Below are positions 27,008-35,003 of a stretch of 59,511 bases of DNA, one piece after another. How positions within the stretch are numbered: the stretch's first letter is position 1; the number at the start of each line of letters is the position of its first letter. Position numbers and translations under genes: made by a program. The stretch comes from Bacteroidota bacterium (GTDB lineage Bacteria; Bacteroidota; Bacteroidia; AKYH767-A; OLB10). Location of the stretch: contig CANFIN010000005.1 of the NCBI GenBank assembly GCA_947447155.1, positions 1 to 59,511 of the forward strand, written 5' to 3'. The notes under the pieces were generated by a model that saw only the letters and a list, made by a program, of their open reading frames with translations, had not been told where the DNA came from and made no database searches.

Positions 27008-27940
27008 ATGTCAGAAATAGTCCCGGCTTCTTTTTGGATTTATTTTAACCTTGGCATTTTAGCATTACTTGGACTTGATTTGTTTTTCGTCAATCGTGAT
27101 AACAAAGCGGTTTCGGTAAAAGAAACAATTAGCTGGGTGCTTTTTTGGATAGGTGTTGCATTCGCATTCGCAGCATGGATTTATTATTGTTTTGGTACAG
27201 CTTCTACTATTGAATTTACAACCACCTACCTAATTGAATGGACTTTAAGCGTAGACAATCTTTTTGTATTCATTATTGTATTTAAATATTTCAAAGTTCC
27301 GGATGAATACCAGCATCGCGTTTTATTTTGGGGGATATTGGGGGCGTTAGTGTTGCGTGGAATATTTATTTCAGCAGGTGTTACGCTTATACAGCACTTT
27401 GAATGGCTTATCTATTTATTTGGAGGCTTTCTTGTTTTTACAGGATTTAAAATTTTCTTTCATCACGATGACGAAGCCTCCGACTTATCTAAAAACTATG
27501 TGGTGCGCATCATGAAAAAATTTGTTCCATTAGCAGATGAATATGATGGAGCTAAATTTTTCACTAAACAAAATGCGAGATTAATTGCTACTCCATTATT
27601 ATTGGTATTAGTAGTAATTGAGTTCACCGATTTGATTTTTGCAGTTGATTCAATTCCTGCTTCCTTATCCATCAGTAAAAATGCATTTATTATTTATTGT
27701 AGTAATGTATTAGCCGTATTAGGATTACGCTCGTTATACTTCGGAATTTCACATCTGATGAAAATTTTCAGATATCTAAAATTTGGTATTGCTGTTATTC
27801 TTGTATTTGTAGGATTTAAAATGATTATTGCAGAATATTTCAATCATCACATGCCTTCTATTATTGCATTAGGAACAATTATTATGATACTTACAATTAG
27901 TATTTTGTTTTCATTAAATGCAAAAGAAAGAGTATCATGA
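27008..27940 (+). CDS. TerC/Alx-family membrane protein
   Basis: This 310-aa integral membrane protein has about nine helices. The family motifs are visible: EWTLSVDNLFVFIIVFKYF near residue 77 and its repeat VVIEFTDLIFAVDSIPASLSIS near 200, each with acidic residues in a helix. TerC/Alx proteins take part in metal (Mn) homeostasis or in loading exported metalloenzymes. It starts 3 bases after the thioredoxin gene and overlaps the next gene by 4 bases. Confidence 0.93.
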   Translation: MSEIVPASFWIYFNLGILALLGLDLFFVNRDNKAVSVKETISWVLFWIGVAFAFAAWIYYCFGTASTIEFTTTYLIEWTLSVDNLFVFIIVFKYFKVPDEYQHRVLFWGILGALVLRGIFISAGVTLIQHFEWLIYLFGGFLVFTGFKIFFHHDDEASDLSKNYVVRIMKKFVPLADEYDGAKFFTKQNARLIATPLLLVLVVIEFTDLIFAVDSIPASLSISKNAFIIYCSNVLAVLGLRSLYFGISHLMKIFRYLKFGIAVILVFVGFKMIIAEYFNHHMPSIIALGTIIMILTISILFSLNAKERVS

Positions 27941-28725
27941 TTGGATTGTTTCGATTAGTTTGGGGTTATATTATTTATTGGTTTTCATCAGTTGGCCGCC
28001 ACGGATTACAATCAACTTTTCTTTATAATTTAAATGAGTTTGTTTGGCGATATGATAAAAAAAATTTGTCGCAAAATAGAATTGAAGCTTATCGCGAAGC
28101 ATGTTTAAAAAACAAAACAGTTATTGATGTAAAAGATTTTGGAGCAGGCGTAAATGGAAATATAAAGAAAGAATTATCTATTGCTTCCATTGCAAAAAAT
28201 GCTGCAAAGCCTCCTAAATATGCCCGCATGCTTTTTCGTTTGATGGAGTATTTGAAACCTGAGAATGTAATTGAATTAGGAACATCGTTAGGCATCAGTT
28301 CATTATACATCAGCTCAGGAAATCCGAAGATGAAATTAACTAGCTTGGAAGGATGTGATTCAACTGCTGAATTTTCGCGTAAACAATTTCAGCAATTCCC
28401 TGATTTGAATATAGAAGTAATAACTGGAGATTTTGATACTACTTTATCAGAACTATTAAAGTCCAAAAGTAAAATCGACGCCATTTACATTGATGGAAAT
28501 CACCGTTACGAACCGACCTTGCGCTACTTTAATATGTGCTTACCTTATATGCATGATGAATCTTTTATCATCTTTGATGATATCAATTGGTCGGAGGAGA
28601 TGAAGAAAGCTTGGCAAGAAATTATTAAGCATCCAAGTGTAAGTATTTCAATTGATGTATTTATGATGGGCATCGTATTTTTCAATAAAGGATTTTCAAA
28701 ACAAGATTTTAAAATAAGATATTAA
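27937..28725 (+). CDS. Class I SAM-dependent methyltransferase
   Basis: This 262-aa protein has a methyltransferase domain from about residue 85. Motif I is VIELGTSLGISSLYIS, an acidic loop LEGCD follows, then DAIYIDGNHRYEPTLRYF and FIIFDDINWSEEM. This is the Methyltransf_24/O-methyltransferase-like pattern. The first 80 residues contain a hydrophobic helix (about 1-18) and a basic stretch, so it may sit at the membrane. The substrate cannot be told. It is coupled to terC by an ATGA overlap and ends a four-gene operon. Confidence 0.85.
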   Translation: MIGLFRLVWGYIIYWFSSVGRHGLQSTFLYNLNEFVWRYDKKNLSQNRIEAYREACLKNKTVIDVKDFGAGVNGNIKKELSIASIAKNAAKPPKYARMLFRLMEYLKPENVIELGTSLGISSLYISSGNPKMKLTSLEGCDSTAEFSRKQFQQFPDLNIEVITGDFDTTLSELLKSKSKIDAIYIDGNHRYEPTLRYFNMCLPYMHDESFIIFDDINWSEEMKKAWQEIIKHPSVSISIDVFMMGIVFFNKGFSKQDFKIRY

Positions 28726-28778
28726 TCAAATAGCGTTTTATTCCTCTAAATGCACGAACAGAATAAGCATCCGTTTGT

Positions 28779-28786
28779 TACCTTTG
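28779..28786 (+). promoter_or_regulatory. -7 promoter element of the LolD-like ATPase gene
   Basis: TACCTTTG lies 16 bases before the GTG start at 28803. Confidence 0.45.
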
Positions 28787-28802
28787 ATAAAAATTTATTC
28801 GC

Positions 28803-29513
28803 GTGGATTCAATTATAAAAATCAATAATATTTCAAGAACCTATCAGGTAGGTGCTGAAAAAATTTATGCACTTCGTGATATTAGTTTAGAAATTTTCAA
28901 GAATGAATATGTTGCACTAATGGGTTCTTCTGGTTCTGGGAAATCTACCTTAATGAATGTTTTAGGATGTTTAGATACTCCATCCGGAGGAGAGTATTTT
29001 CTAAACAACATTAATGTAGCAAAAATGACGGATAATGAATTAGCTGAGATTAGAAACCGTCAAATAGGATTCGTATTTCAATCATTTAATTTATTACCAA
29101 GAAGCACCGCATTAGAAAATGTTGCCTTACCCTTAATTTACTCTGGCGTAAGTAAATCTGATCGCGAAGCAAGAGCCGCAGAAACATTAGCGAGTGTAGG
29201 CTTGAATGATCGTATGACACATAAACCAAATGAACTTTCAGGAGGGCAACGACAGCGTGTTGCTGTTGCGAGAGCATTAGTAACAAATCCGAGTATTATC
29301 CTTGCCGATGAACCAACAGGTAACCTCGACTCAAAGACATCCGAAGAGATCATGGAATTATTTGCGGAGATACATCGTAGAGGAAATACTGTCATTTTGG
29401 TTACCCACGAAGAAGATATTGCCCGACATGCTCATCGTATTGTGCGCTTAAAAGATGGCTTAGTAGAATCGGATGCTAAGAATCCCAATTTTAACAGTAA
29501 ACAATTAGCTTAA
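28803..29513 (+). CDS. ABC transporter ATP-binding protein, LolD/MacB type
   Basis: This 236-aa ATPase has Walker [10 protein letters not shown] near residue 41, the Q-loop [18 protein letters not shown], signature [15 protein letters not shown] and Walker [14 protein letters not shown]. This set is typical of the LolD/MacB/FtsE group that powers FtsX-like permeases in lipoprotein release or efflux. The start codon is GTG at 28803, which gives the expected family start ([16 protein letters not shown]). No permease gene is next to it, so the partner is encoded elsewhere. A one-base gap separates it from the cobalamin adenosyltransferase gene. Confidence 0.92.
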   Translation: MDSIIKINNISRTYQVGAEKIYALRDISLEIFKNEYVALMGSSGSGKSTLMNVLGCLDTPSGGEYFLNNINVAKMTDNELAEIRNRQIGFVFQSFNLLPRSTALENVALPLIYSGVSKSDREARAAETLASVGLNDRMTHKPNELSGGQRQRVAVARALVTNPSIILADEPTGNLDSKTSEEIMELFAEIHRRGNTVILVTHEEDIARHAHRIVRLKDGLVESDAKNPNFNSKQLA

Positions 29514-29514
29514 A

Positions 29515-30063
29515 ATGAAAATATACACTAAGACAGGTGACCAAGGCGAAACATCCTTAATTGGTGGAACGCGAGTTCCCAAATATCATTTGCGTATTGA
29601 AACCTATGGAACAATTGACGAATTAAACTCGTGGATTGGATTAATCAGAGATCAAATGACTGATAATAGTCAAGTACAGGAATTACTTTACATACAGGAC
29701 CGATTGTTTACCATAGGTTCATTATTGGCTGCAGACCCTGAAAAAAGTAAGATGAAGCTTCCAACATTATCAATTGAAGATTGCGAGATACTTGAAAAGA
29801 CTATGGACCGTATGGATGAGGAACTTGAACCATTAAAATCGTTCGTACTACCTGGAGGCCACCCGCTTGTATCTCAAATTCATATTGCAAGATGTGTATG
29901 CAGAAGGGCTGAAAGGCTCATTGTTCATTTACAAAAAGAGGCTGAAACCGACCCAATAATTGCTATTTATCTGAATCGATTATCGGATTATTTATTCATG
30001 TTGTCACGCCTGACAGCTAAAAATCTTAATGCTGTGGAGAGTCCTTGGACCCCAAGATTATAA
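29515..30063 (+). CDS. Cob(I)yrinic acid a,c-diamide / cobalamin adenosyltransferase, PduO type
   Basis: This 182-aa protein shows the PduO-type signature KIYTKTGDQGETSLIGGTRV at the start, YGTIDELNSWIGL near residue 37, then SFVLPGGHPLVSQIHIARCVCRRAER and YLNRLSDYLFMLSR. The enzyme transfers the adenosyl group of ATP to cob(I)alamin to make adenosylcobalamin. Adenosylcobalamin is the chromophore of CarH-type photoreceptors, and a CarH-like regulator is encoded at 41508-42395. It is likely cotranscribed with the upstream ABC ATPase, although no functional link is evident. Confidence 0.95.
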   Translation: MKIYTKTGDQGETSLIGGTRVPKYHLRIETYGTIDELNSWIGLIRDQMTDNSQVQELLYIQDRLFTIGSLLAADPEKSKMKLPTLSIEDCEILEKTMDRMDEELEPLKSFVLPGGHPLVSQIHIARCVCRRAERLIVHLQKEAETDPIIAIYLNRLSDYLFMLSRLTAKNLNAVESPWTPRL

Positions 30064-30078
30064 AATACCCCTAAAAAA

Positions 30079-30113
30079 TTTGTTTTTTTTAGATAAATCT
30101 TTTATTATTTTTG
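30079..30113 (+). promoter_or_regulatory. Promoter of the DUF2795 gene
   Basis: TTTG (30079-30082), 23 bases, TATTTTTG (30106-30113). The predicted start of transcription falls just before a GC-rich hairpin at 30117-30136, giving a leader of about 65 bases. Confidence 0.55.
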
Positions 30114-30116
30114 CAC

Positions 30117-30136
30117 GCCCCTTAGAAAACGGGGGC
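30117..30136 (+). promoter_or_regulatory. GC-rich hairpin at the 5' end of the DUF2795 transcript
   Basis: GCCCC (30117-30121) pairs with GGGGC (30132-30136) around a 10-base loop, in a region otherwise almost all A and T. It would be at or next to the transcript's 5' end and could protect the mRNA or affect translation. Confidence 0.4.
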
Positions 30137-30183
30137 AACATAAATATTTTATTGTCGTTTTAAAATTTATTAAATTTACAACT

Positions 30184-30405
30184 ATGTACTGGACCTTAGA
30201 ACTTGCTTCCCACTTAGAAGATGCCCCATGGCCTGCAACCAAGGATGAGCTGATCGATTATGCAATCCGTTCAGGAGCTCCTATGGAGGTAATAGAAAAC
30301 CTTCAGGAATTAGAAGACGAAGGTGAGCCATACGAAACTATTGAAGAAATATGGCCCGACTATCCAACTAAAGATGACTTCTTTTTTAATGAAGATGAAT
30401 ACTAA
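30184..30405 (+). CDS. DUF2795-domain protein
   Basis: This is a 73-aa, very acidic, soluble protein. The DUF2795 core is WPATKDELIDYAIRSGAPMEVI followed by LQELEDEGEPYETIEEIWPDYP. The family is widespread in Bacteroidota at this length, with near-constant sequence, which suggests a basic role that is not known. It stands alone between the adenosyltransferase gene and convergent recQ, with its own promoter and a strong terminator. Confidence 0.9.
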   Translation: MYWTLELASHLEDAPWPATKDELIDYAIRSGAPMEVIENLQELEDEGEPYETIEEIWPDYPTKDDFFFNEDEY

Positions 30406-30407
30406 AT

Positions 30408-30443
30408 AAAAAAAACCTGTAGCACAAACTACAGGTTTTTTTT
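30408..30443. terminator. Bidirectional terminator between the DUF2795 gene and recQ
   Basis: An A-run plus CCTGTAG (30416-30422) pairs with CTACAGG (30429-30435) plus a T-run to 30443, with a 6-base loop. Confidence 0.88.
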
Positions 30444-30460
30444 ATTGAAAGTACTTTGGA

Positions 30461-32659
30461 TTAATTTCCTACTTCACTTATAAACTTAATGCGCATTAAA
30501 CGAATTTCTTCTTCTGTATAATCATCTTCTCCTAGCTCATTAATTGCGTCCTCAACTGAATCAGTTTCTGCAGTTTTAAAATAATCAAAAACTTCATCCT
30601 GACGTTCTTCATCTATTAACTCGTTGATATAATAACCAATATCGATTTTAGTTCCCGAAGCAACGATTGATTCAAGTTCTGAAACAATATCCTTTACCTG
30701 TAATCCTTTTGCTTTTGCCATTCCTTCAAGCGATATCTTACGGTCGATATTCTGAATTAAATACACTTTTAATCCGCTTTTATTGACAACACTTTTTACT
30801 ACAATATCTACAGGGCGTTCAATCTCGTTATCCTCAACATACTTTTTGATTAACTCAATAAAAGGCTTTCCGTATTTACTTGCCTTACCAGTTCCAACAC
30901 CTGTGATGTTTTTCAATTCATCCATCGTGATTGGATAGTTGGTTGTCATTTCTTCTAAAGAAGGATCTTGAAAAACAACAAAAGGAGGCACGTTTAAATT
31001 CTTTGCTACGGTCTTACGCAAATTCTTTAACATTTCAAATAATTGCGTATCGGCTGCACCGCCACCACCAGCTCCTCCACCACCAAAATCTTCATCGTCA
31101 TCGCTCTCAGTATCTTCAAAACTTGTATCTAATGCGATTTTAAATGAAACAGGATTTTCAATAAACTCCTCTGCCTTATCACTGATTTTTAATAAGCCAT
31201 AATTATCAATATCCTTATGTAAAAACCCTGCTAATACAGCTTGTCGTATAAGGGTTGTCCAGAAACGATCACTTTGATCTGCTCCTTCTCCAAACACGTC
31301 TAGCTTATCATGCTTATACGTTTTCACTTGTTGATCTGCTACACCTAAAAGTACATTAACAAGATGTTCGCCCTGATGCTTTTCTTTTACTGCCTTAACT
31401 GATTCAATTAATAATATCAGTTCATCTTGTGCTTCTATCAATGGTTTTGGATGTAAACAATTATCACAATTTCCGCAATTTTCCTGCTCGTATTTTTCCC
31501 CGAAATAATTCAATAAAACTTTTCTTCTACATACAGAAGTTTCGGCATAACCTACAGTTTCCGTTAATAATTGCTTCCCAATTTCCTGTTCTGCAACAGG
31601 TTTGCCCTTCATGAACTTTTCTAACTTTTCAATGTCCTTGAAAGAATAAAAAGTTACACATTTACCTTCCCTTCCATCGCGACCTGCGCGACCTGTTTCT
31701 TGATAATAGCCCTCTAAACTTTTTGGAATATCATGATGTATTACAAACCTAACATCTGGTTTATCGATACCCATTCCAAATGCAATAGTTGCTACAATGA
31801 CATCGGCTTCTTCCATCAAAAATTTATCTTGATGAGTAGCACGCGTGCCAGGATCCAAACCTGCATGATAAGGTAATGCTCGTATTCCATTAACTGTAAG
31901 TGTTTCTGCCACCTCTTCTACTTTCTTTCTGCTCAAACAATAAATCACACCCGACTTCCCTACATTCTGCTTTACAAACTTGATAATTTCCTTCAGTACA
32001 TTTTGCTTAGGACGAATTTCATAATACAAATTAGCACGGTTAAATGATGCTTTAAACAAAGCAGCATCCATCATCCCAAGATTTTTTTGAATATCTCCTT
32101 GTACTTTTTCCGTTGCTGTTGCTGTTAAGGCAATGATTGGAACTTTACCAATTTCGTCTATAATTGGTCGTAAGCGACGATATTCAGGACGAAAATCATG
32201 TCCCCATTCTGAAATACAATGAGCTTCATCAATTGCAAAAAAAGAAATATTAACTTCTTTCAAGAACTTGATATTCTCTTCTTTAGTTAATGATTCAGGA
32301 GCAACATAAAGCAATTTGGTCTTACCTGCTTTAATATCACTTCTTACAACCTGGATTTCCGTTTTTGTCAGCGATGAATTTAAAAAATGCGCAATGCCCT
32401 CTTCCGTATTAAATCCACGAATTGCATCCACTTGATTTTTCATCAATGCAATTAATGGTGAAATTACAATGGCAGTTCCCTCACTCATTAAAGCAGGCAA
32501 CTGATAACACATCGATTTACCACCTCCGGTGGGCATAATTACAAAAGTGTTGTTTCCATCAAGAACATTTCGAATAATTTGTTCTTGTTCACCTTTGAAT
32601 TGATCGTATCCAAAATATTTATTTAACGCTTCCTGGAGCGTTGATTCAGCCAATAACAT
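30461..32659 (-). CDS. recQ: ATP-dependent DNA helicase RecQ
   Basis: This 732-aa 3'-5' helicase is of the genome-maintenance type. Walker A is MPTGGGKSM near residue 41 and the DEAH box lies in FAIDEAHCISEWGHDFRPEY near 140. Motif VI is QETGRAGRDG near 320. The zinc-binding site has CRRKVLLNYF then CGNCDNC near 395. RQC and HRDC domains follow, joined by an unusual acidic and Gly-rich linker at about 518-540. About 100 further residues form another helical domain after HRDC, as in the longer Bacteroidota RecQ forms. TAAATTTG at complement 32685-32692 may be its promoter. Confidence 0.95.
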   Translation of the reverse strand: MLLAESTLQEALNKYFGYDQFKGEQEQIIRNVLDGNNTFVIMPTGGGKSMCYQLPALMSEGTAIVISPLIALMKNQVDAIRGFNTEEGIAHFLNSSLTKTEIQVVRSDIKAGKTKLLYVAPESLTKEENIKFLKEVNISFFAIDEAHCISEWGHDFRPEYRRLRPIIDEIGKVPIIALTATATEKVQGDIQKNLGMMDAALFKASFNRANLYYEIRPKQNVLKEIIKFVKQNVGKSGVIYCLSRKKVEEVAETLTVNGIRALPYHAGLDPGTRATHQDKFLMEEADVIVATIAFGMGIDKPDVRFVIHHDIPKSLEGYYQETGRAGRDGREGKCVTFYSFKDIEKLEKFMKGKPVAEQEIGKQLLTETVGYAETSVCRRKVLLNYFGEKYEQENCGNCDNCLHPKPLIEAQDELILLIESVKAVKEKHQGEHLVNVLLGVADQQVKTYKHDKLDVFGEGADQSDRFWTTLIRQAVLAGFLHKDIDNYGLLKISDKAEEFIENPVSFKIALDTSFEDTESDDDEDFGGGGAGGGGAADTQLFEMLKNLRKTVAKNLNVPPFVVFQDPSLEEMTTNYPITMDELKNITGVGTGKASKYGKPFIELIKKYVEDNEIERPVDIVVKSVVNKSGLKVYLIQNIDRKISLEGMAKAKGLQVKDIVSELESIVASGTKIDIGYYINELIDEERQDEVFDYFKTAETDSVEDAINELGEDDYTEEEIRLMRIKFISEVGN

Positions 32660-32684
32660 TATCTAGTAGAAAATTAAAGGACAA

Positions 32685-32692
32685 CAAATTTA
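32685..32692 (-). promoter_or_regulatory. -7 promoter element of recQ
   Basis: TAAATTTG on the minus strand lies 25 bases before the recQ ATG. Confidence 0.45.
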
Positions 32693-32820
32693 ACCTATTT
32701 TTGTCTTTCGGTTGGTAAATTTTTATCTTTCAACTAATGAATTATAAACAAATACTCCGCTTGCGTGAAGATACATTAAAAAACAAAAAAAACAAATAAA
32801 GTTCAGTTTAAATAATAAAA

Positions 32821-32828
32821 TACTTTTG
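32821..32828 (+). promoter_or_regulatory. -7 promoter element of the kdsD operon
   Basis: TACTTTTG lies 24 bases before the ATG at 32853. A second plus-strand match, TATTTTTG (32696-32703), could be an upstream alternative. Confidence 0.45.
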
Positions 32829-32852
32829 CAGCAGTAATACAAATCTAAACAC

Positions 32853-33818
32853 ATGATTTCCGACCAAAAAATTTTAGCATCAGCTCGTAAAACAATCGAT
32901 ATTGAATCAAAGTCTATTGTTGATTTGAAAAAGCAAATTGATTCGGATTTTGTTGAAGTTGTGAAAAAAGTTGTGGCTTCCAAAGGAAGAGTTGTGATAA
33001 GCGGAATCGGCAAAAGCGCAATCATTGCTAACAAAATGGTAGCAACATTTAACTCAACAGGCACGCCTTCTCTTTTTATGCATGCTGCTGACGCTATCCA
33101 TGGTGATCTTGGAATGATTCAAAAAAATGATATCGTCATATTAATTTCAAACAGCGGCACTACACCAGAAATAAAAGTATTAGCACCATTAATTAAAAAT
33201 GGAGGAAATATTCTTGTTGCTATGGTTGGAAAGAAGAATTCTGATTTAGCTCGTCATGCAGATTTTATTCTAAATACTGCTGTTAAGCAAGAAGCTTGTC
33301 CGCATAACTTAGCTCCAACAAGTTCCACCACCGCACAACTAGCAATGGGTGATGCACTTGCAGTTTGCTTGCTAGAAGCAAGAGGATTTACAAGTAAAGA
33401 TTTTGCAAAGTATCATCCGGGAGGAGCTTTAGGTAAAAAACTTTATTTAAAAGTTTCTGACTTGTGGTCAAACAATCCAAAACCAATTGTTGCACCGAAC
33501 GCTCCTATTACAGAAGTTATTTTGGAAATTACTTCTAAGCGATTAGGATGTACTGCTGTAGTTGAGAAAAACAAATTGTTAGGAATAATTACTGATGGCG
33601 ATCTAAGAAGAATGATGCAGCAAAAAGGGAAGTTTGAAACACTTACTGCAAAAGACATCATGAATAAAAAGCCAAAGCAAATAGAAAGCGAAACAATGGC
33701 AATTGAAGCACTCGATGTTATGAAATCGTTTAATATTACTCAGCTTGTAGTAACTGAAAAGAAAAAATTTGTAGGATTTATTCACCTGCATGATTTATTA
33801 AAAGAAGGTATTATCTAA
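32853..33818 (+). CDS. kdsD: Arabinose-5-phosphate isomerase (KpsF/GutQ family)
   Basis: This 321-aa protein has an N-terminal SIS sugar-isomerase domain (about 35-180; SGIGKSAIIANKMVATFNSTG, DIVILISNSGTTPE, APTSSTTAQLAMGDALAV and KYHPGGALGKKL). Two CBS domains follow (about 205-321). It converts ribulose-5-phosphate to arabinose-5-phosphate, the first step toward Kdo in lipopolysaccharide. It leads an operon with tatC, a CMD-family gene, a DUF5686 gene and lptB, so the unit is devoted to envelope building. Confidence 0.93.
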   Translation: MISDQKILASARKTIDIESKSIVDLKKQIDSDFVEVVKKVVASKGRVVISGIGKSAIIANKMVATFNSTGTPSLFMHAADAIHGDLGMIQKNDIVILISNSGTTPEIKVLAPLIKNGGNILVAMVGKKNSDLARHADFILNTAVKQEACPHNLAPTSSTTAQLAMGDALAVCLLEARGFTSKDFAKYHPGGALGKKLYLKVSDLWSNNPKPIVAPNAPITEVILEITSKRLGCTAVVEKNKLLGIITDGDLRRMMQQKGKFETLTAKDIMNKKPKQIESETMAIEALDVMKSFNITQLVVTEKKKFVGFIHLHDLLKEGII

Positions 33819-33821
33819 TTT

Positions 33822-34646
33822 ATGTTATTAAAAAAAAGAGACCCTAATTATGACATGACCTTCCTTGATCACCTCGAGGCTTTGAGATGGCATGTTGTGC
33901 GTTCAGTTATTGTAATTTGCCTTTTAGGTTTTGTTGCATTCTTTAATAAAGAATTAATTTTTGATGGAATTATTCTAGCTCCAAAAAATGCAGACTTCTG
34001 GACTTATAGAATGATGTGCTTACTAGGTCAGAAATTAAATGTTGATATGTGTATCACACAAATTGATTTTTCCGTAATTAATTTAGATATAAGCGGACAA
34101 TTTACAACGCATATGTGGGTTGCTTTCGTTGCTGGTTGTGTGCTAGGTTTTCCATATCTCGTCTGGGAAATATGGAGATTTATTAGTCCTGCGTTATCAG
34201 AAAGAGAAATTAAATACTCACGCGGAATCGTTTTTTTTACCTCTGCCCTCTTTTTAATAGGAATTCTATTCGGTTATTATATCATTTCGCCTTTATCAAT
34301 TAACTTTTTAGGAAGTTATCATGTAAGTGAAGAAATACGAAATCAAATTAGCATGGATTCGTATATTAATATTGTAACTGTCATGACGCTTTCTTCAGGA
34401 TTAGTTTTTGAATTGCCGATGATTATTTATTTTTTAAGTAAGATTGGAATAATGTCGCCTGCATTTATGCGTAAGTATCGAAAGCATGCAATGATTGTTA
34501 ACTTAATAATTGCAGCAGTAATCACGCCTTCTCCTGACGTAACCAGTCAGATGCTAGTTGCAATACCATTATTTTTACTCTACGAAATAAGCATATTTGT
34601 TTCGGCAGCAGTAGAAAGAAACAAAAACAAAAATTCAATCGCATAA
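33822..34646 (+). CDS. tatC: Sec-independent protein translocase TatC
   Basis: This 274-aa protein has six hydrophobic helices. The TatC start MTFLDHLEALRWHVVRS is present, as are FPYLVWEIWRFISPALSERE, the glutamate in FELPMIIYFLSKIGI and AVITPSPDVTSQMLVAIPLFLLYE. TatC is the receptor for twin-arginine signal peptides in the inner membrane. The TatA partner is not in the window. It starts 3 bases after kdsD. Confidence 0.95.
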   Translation: MLLKKRDPNYDMTFLDHLEALRWHVVRSVIVICLLGFVAFFNKELIFDGIILAPKNADFWTYRMMCLLGQKLNVDMCITQIDFSVINLDISGQFTTHMWVAFVAGCVLGFPYLVWEIWRFISPALSEREIKYSRGIVFFTSALFLIGILFGYYIISPLSINFLGSYHVSEEIRNQISMDSYINIVTVMTLSSGLVFELPMIIYFLSKIGIMSPAFMRKYRKHAMIVNLIIAAVITPSPDVTSQMLVAIPLFLLYEISIFVSAAVERNKNKNSIA

Positions 34647-34649
34647 ACC

Positions 34650-35003
34650 ATGAGTTTAGAAAATGACTTTAATGATTACAGAGCTAAAATGAATGAAAAA
34701 ATTTTAGCGCAGGGTGATACAAACATGAAAAGACTGTATGCATTGGATGCATCAACTTATCAAAATGGTGCATTGTCAGTAAAAACAAAAGAAATGCTCG
34801 GATTAGTTTCCTCTATGGTTTTGCGCTGCGATGATTGTATAAAATATCATTTAGGAAAGTGTAAAGAAGAAGGACTAACAACAGAAGAATTATTTGAAAT
34901 ATTTACAGTAGCTAATTTGGTTGGAGGAACAATTGTTATTCCTCATACTCGAAGAGCTTTAGAATATTGGGAGAGTTTATCGAATGAAAATCAAGTTAAA
35001 TAG
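34650..35003 (+). CDS. Carboxymuconolactone decarboxylase (AhpD-like) family protein
   Basis: This 117-aa protein belongs to the CMD/AhpD-like family. The redox motif C-x2-C-x3-H is intact in LRCDDCIKYHLGKC near residue 64, which suggests a peroxidase- or reductase-type activity rather than true decarboxylation. The protein is helical and soluble. It starts 3 bases after tatC and overlaps the DUF5686 gene by 20 bases. Confidence 0.9.
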   Translation: MSLENDFNDYRAKMNEKILAQGDTNMKRLYALDASTYQNGALSVKTKEMLGLVSSMVLRCDDCIKYHLGKCKEEGLTTEELFEIFTVANLVGGTIVIPHTRRALEYWESLSNENQVK

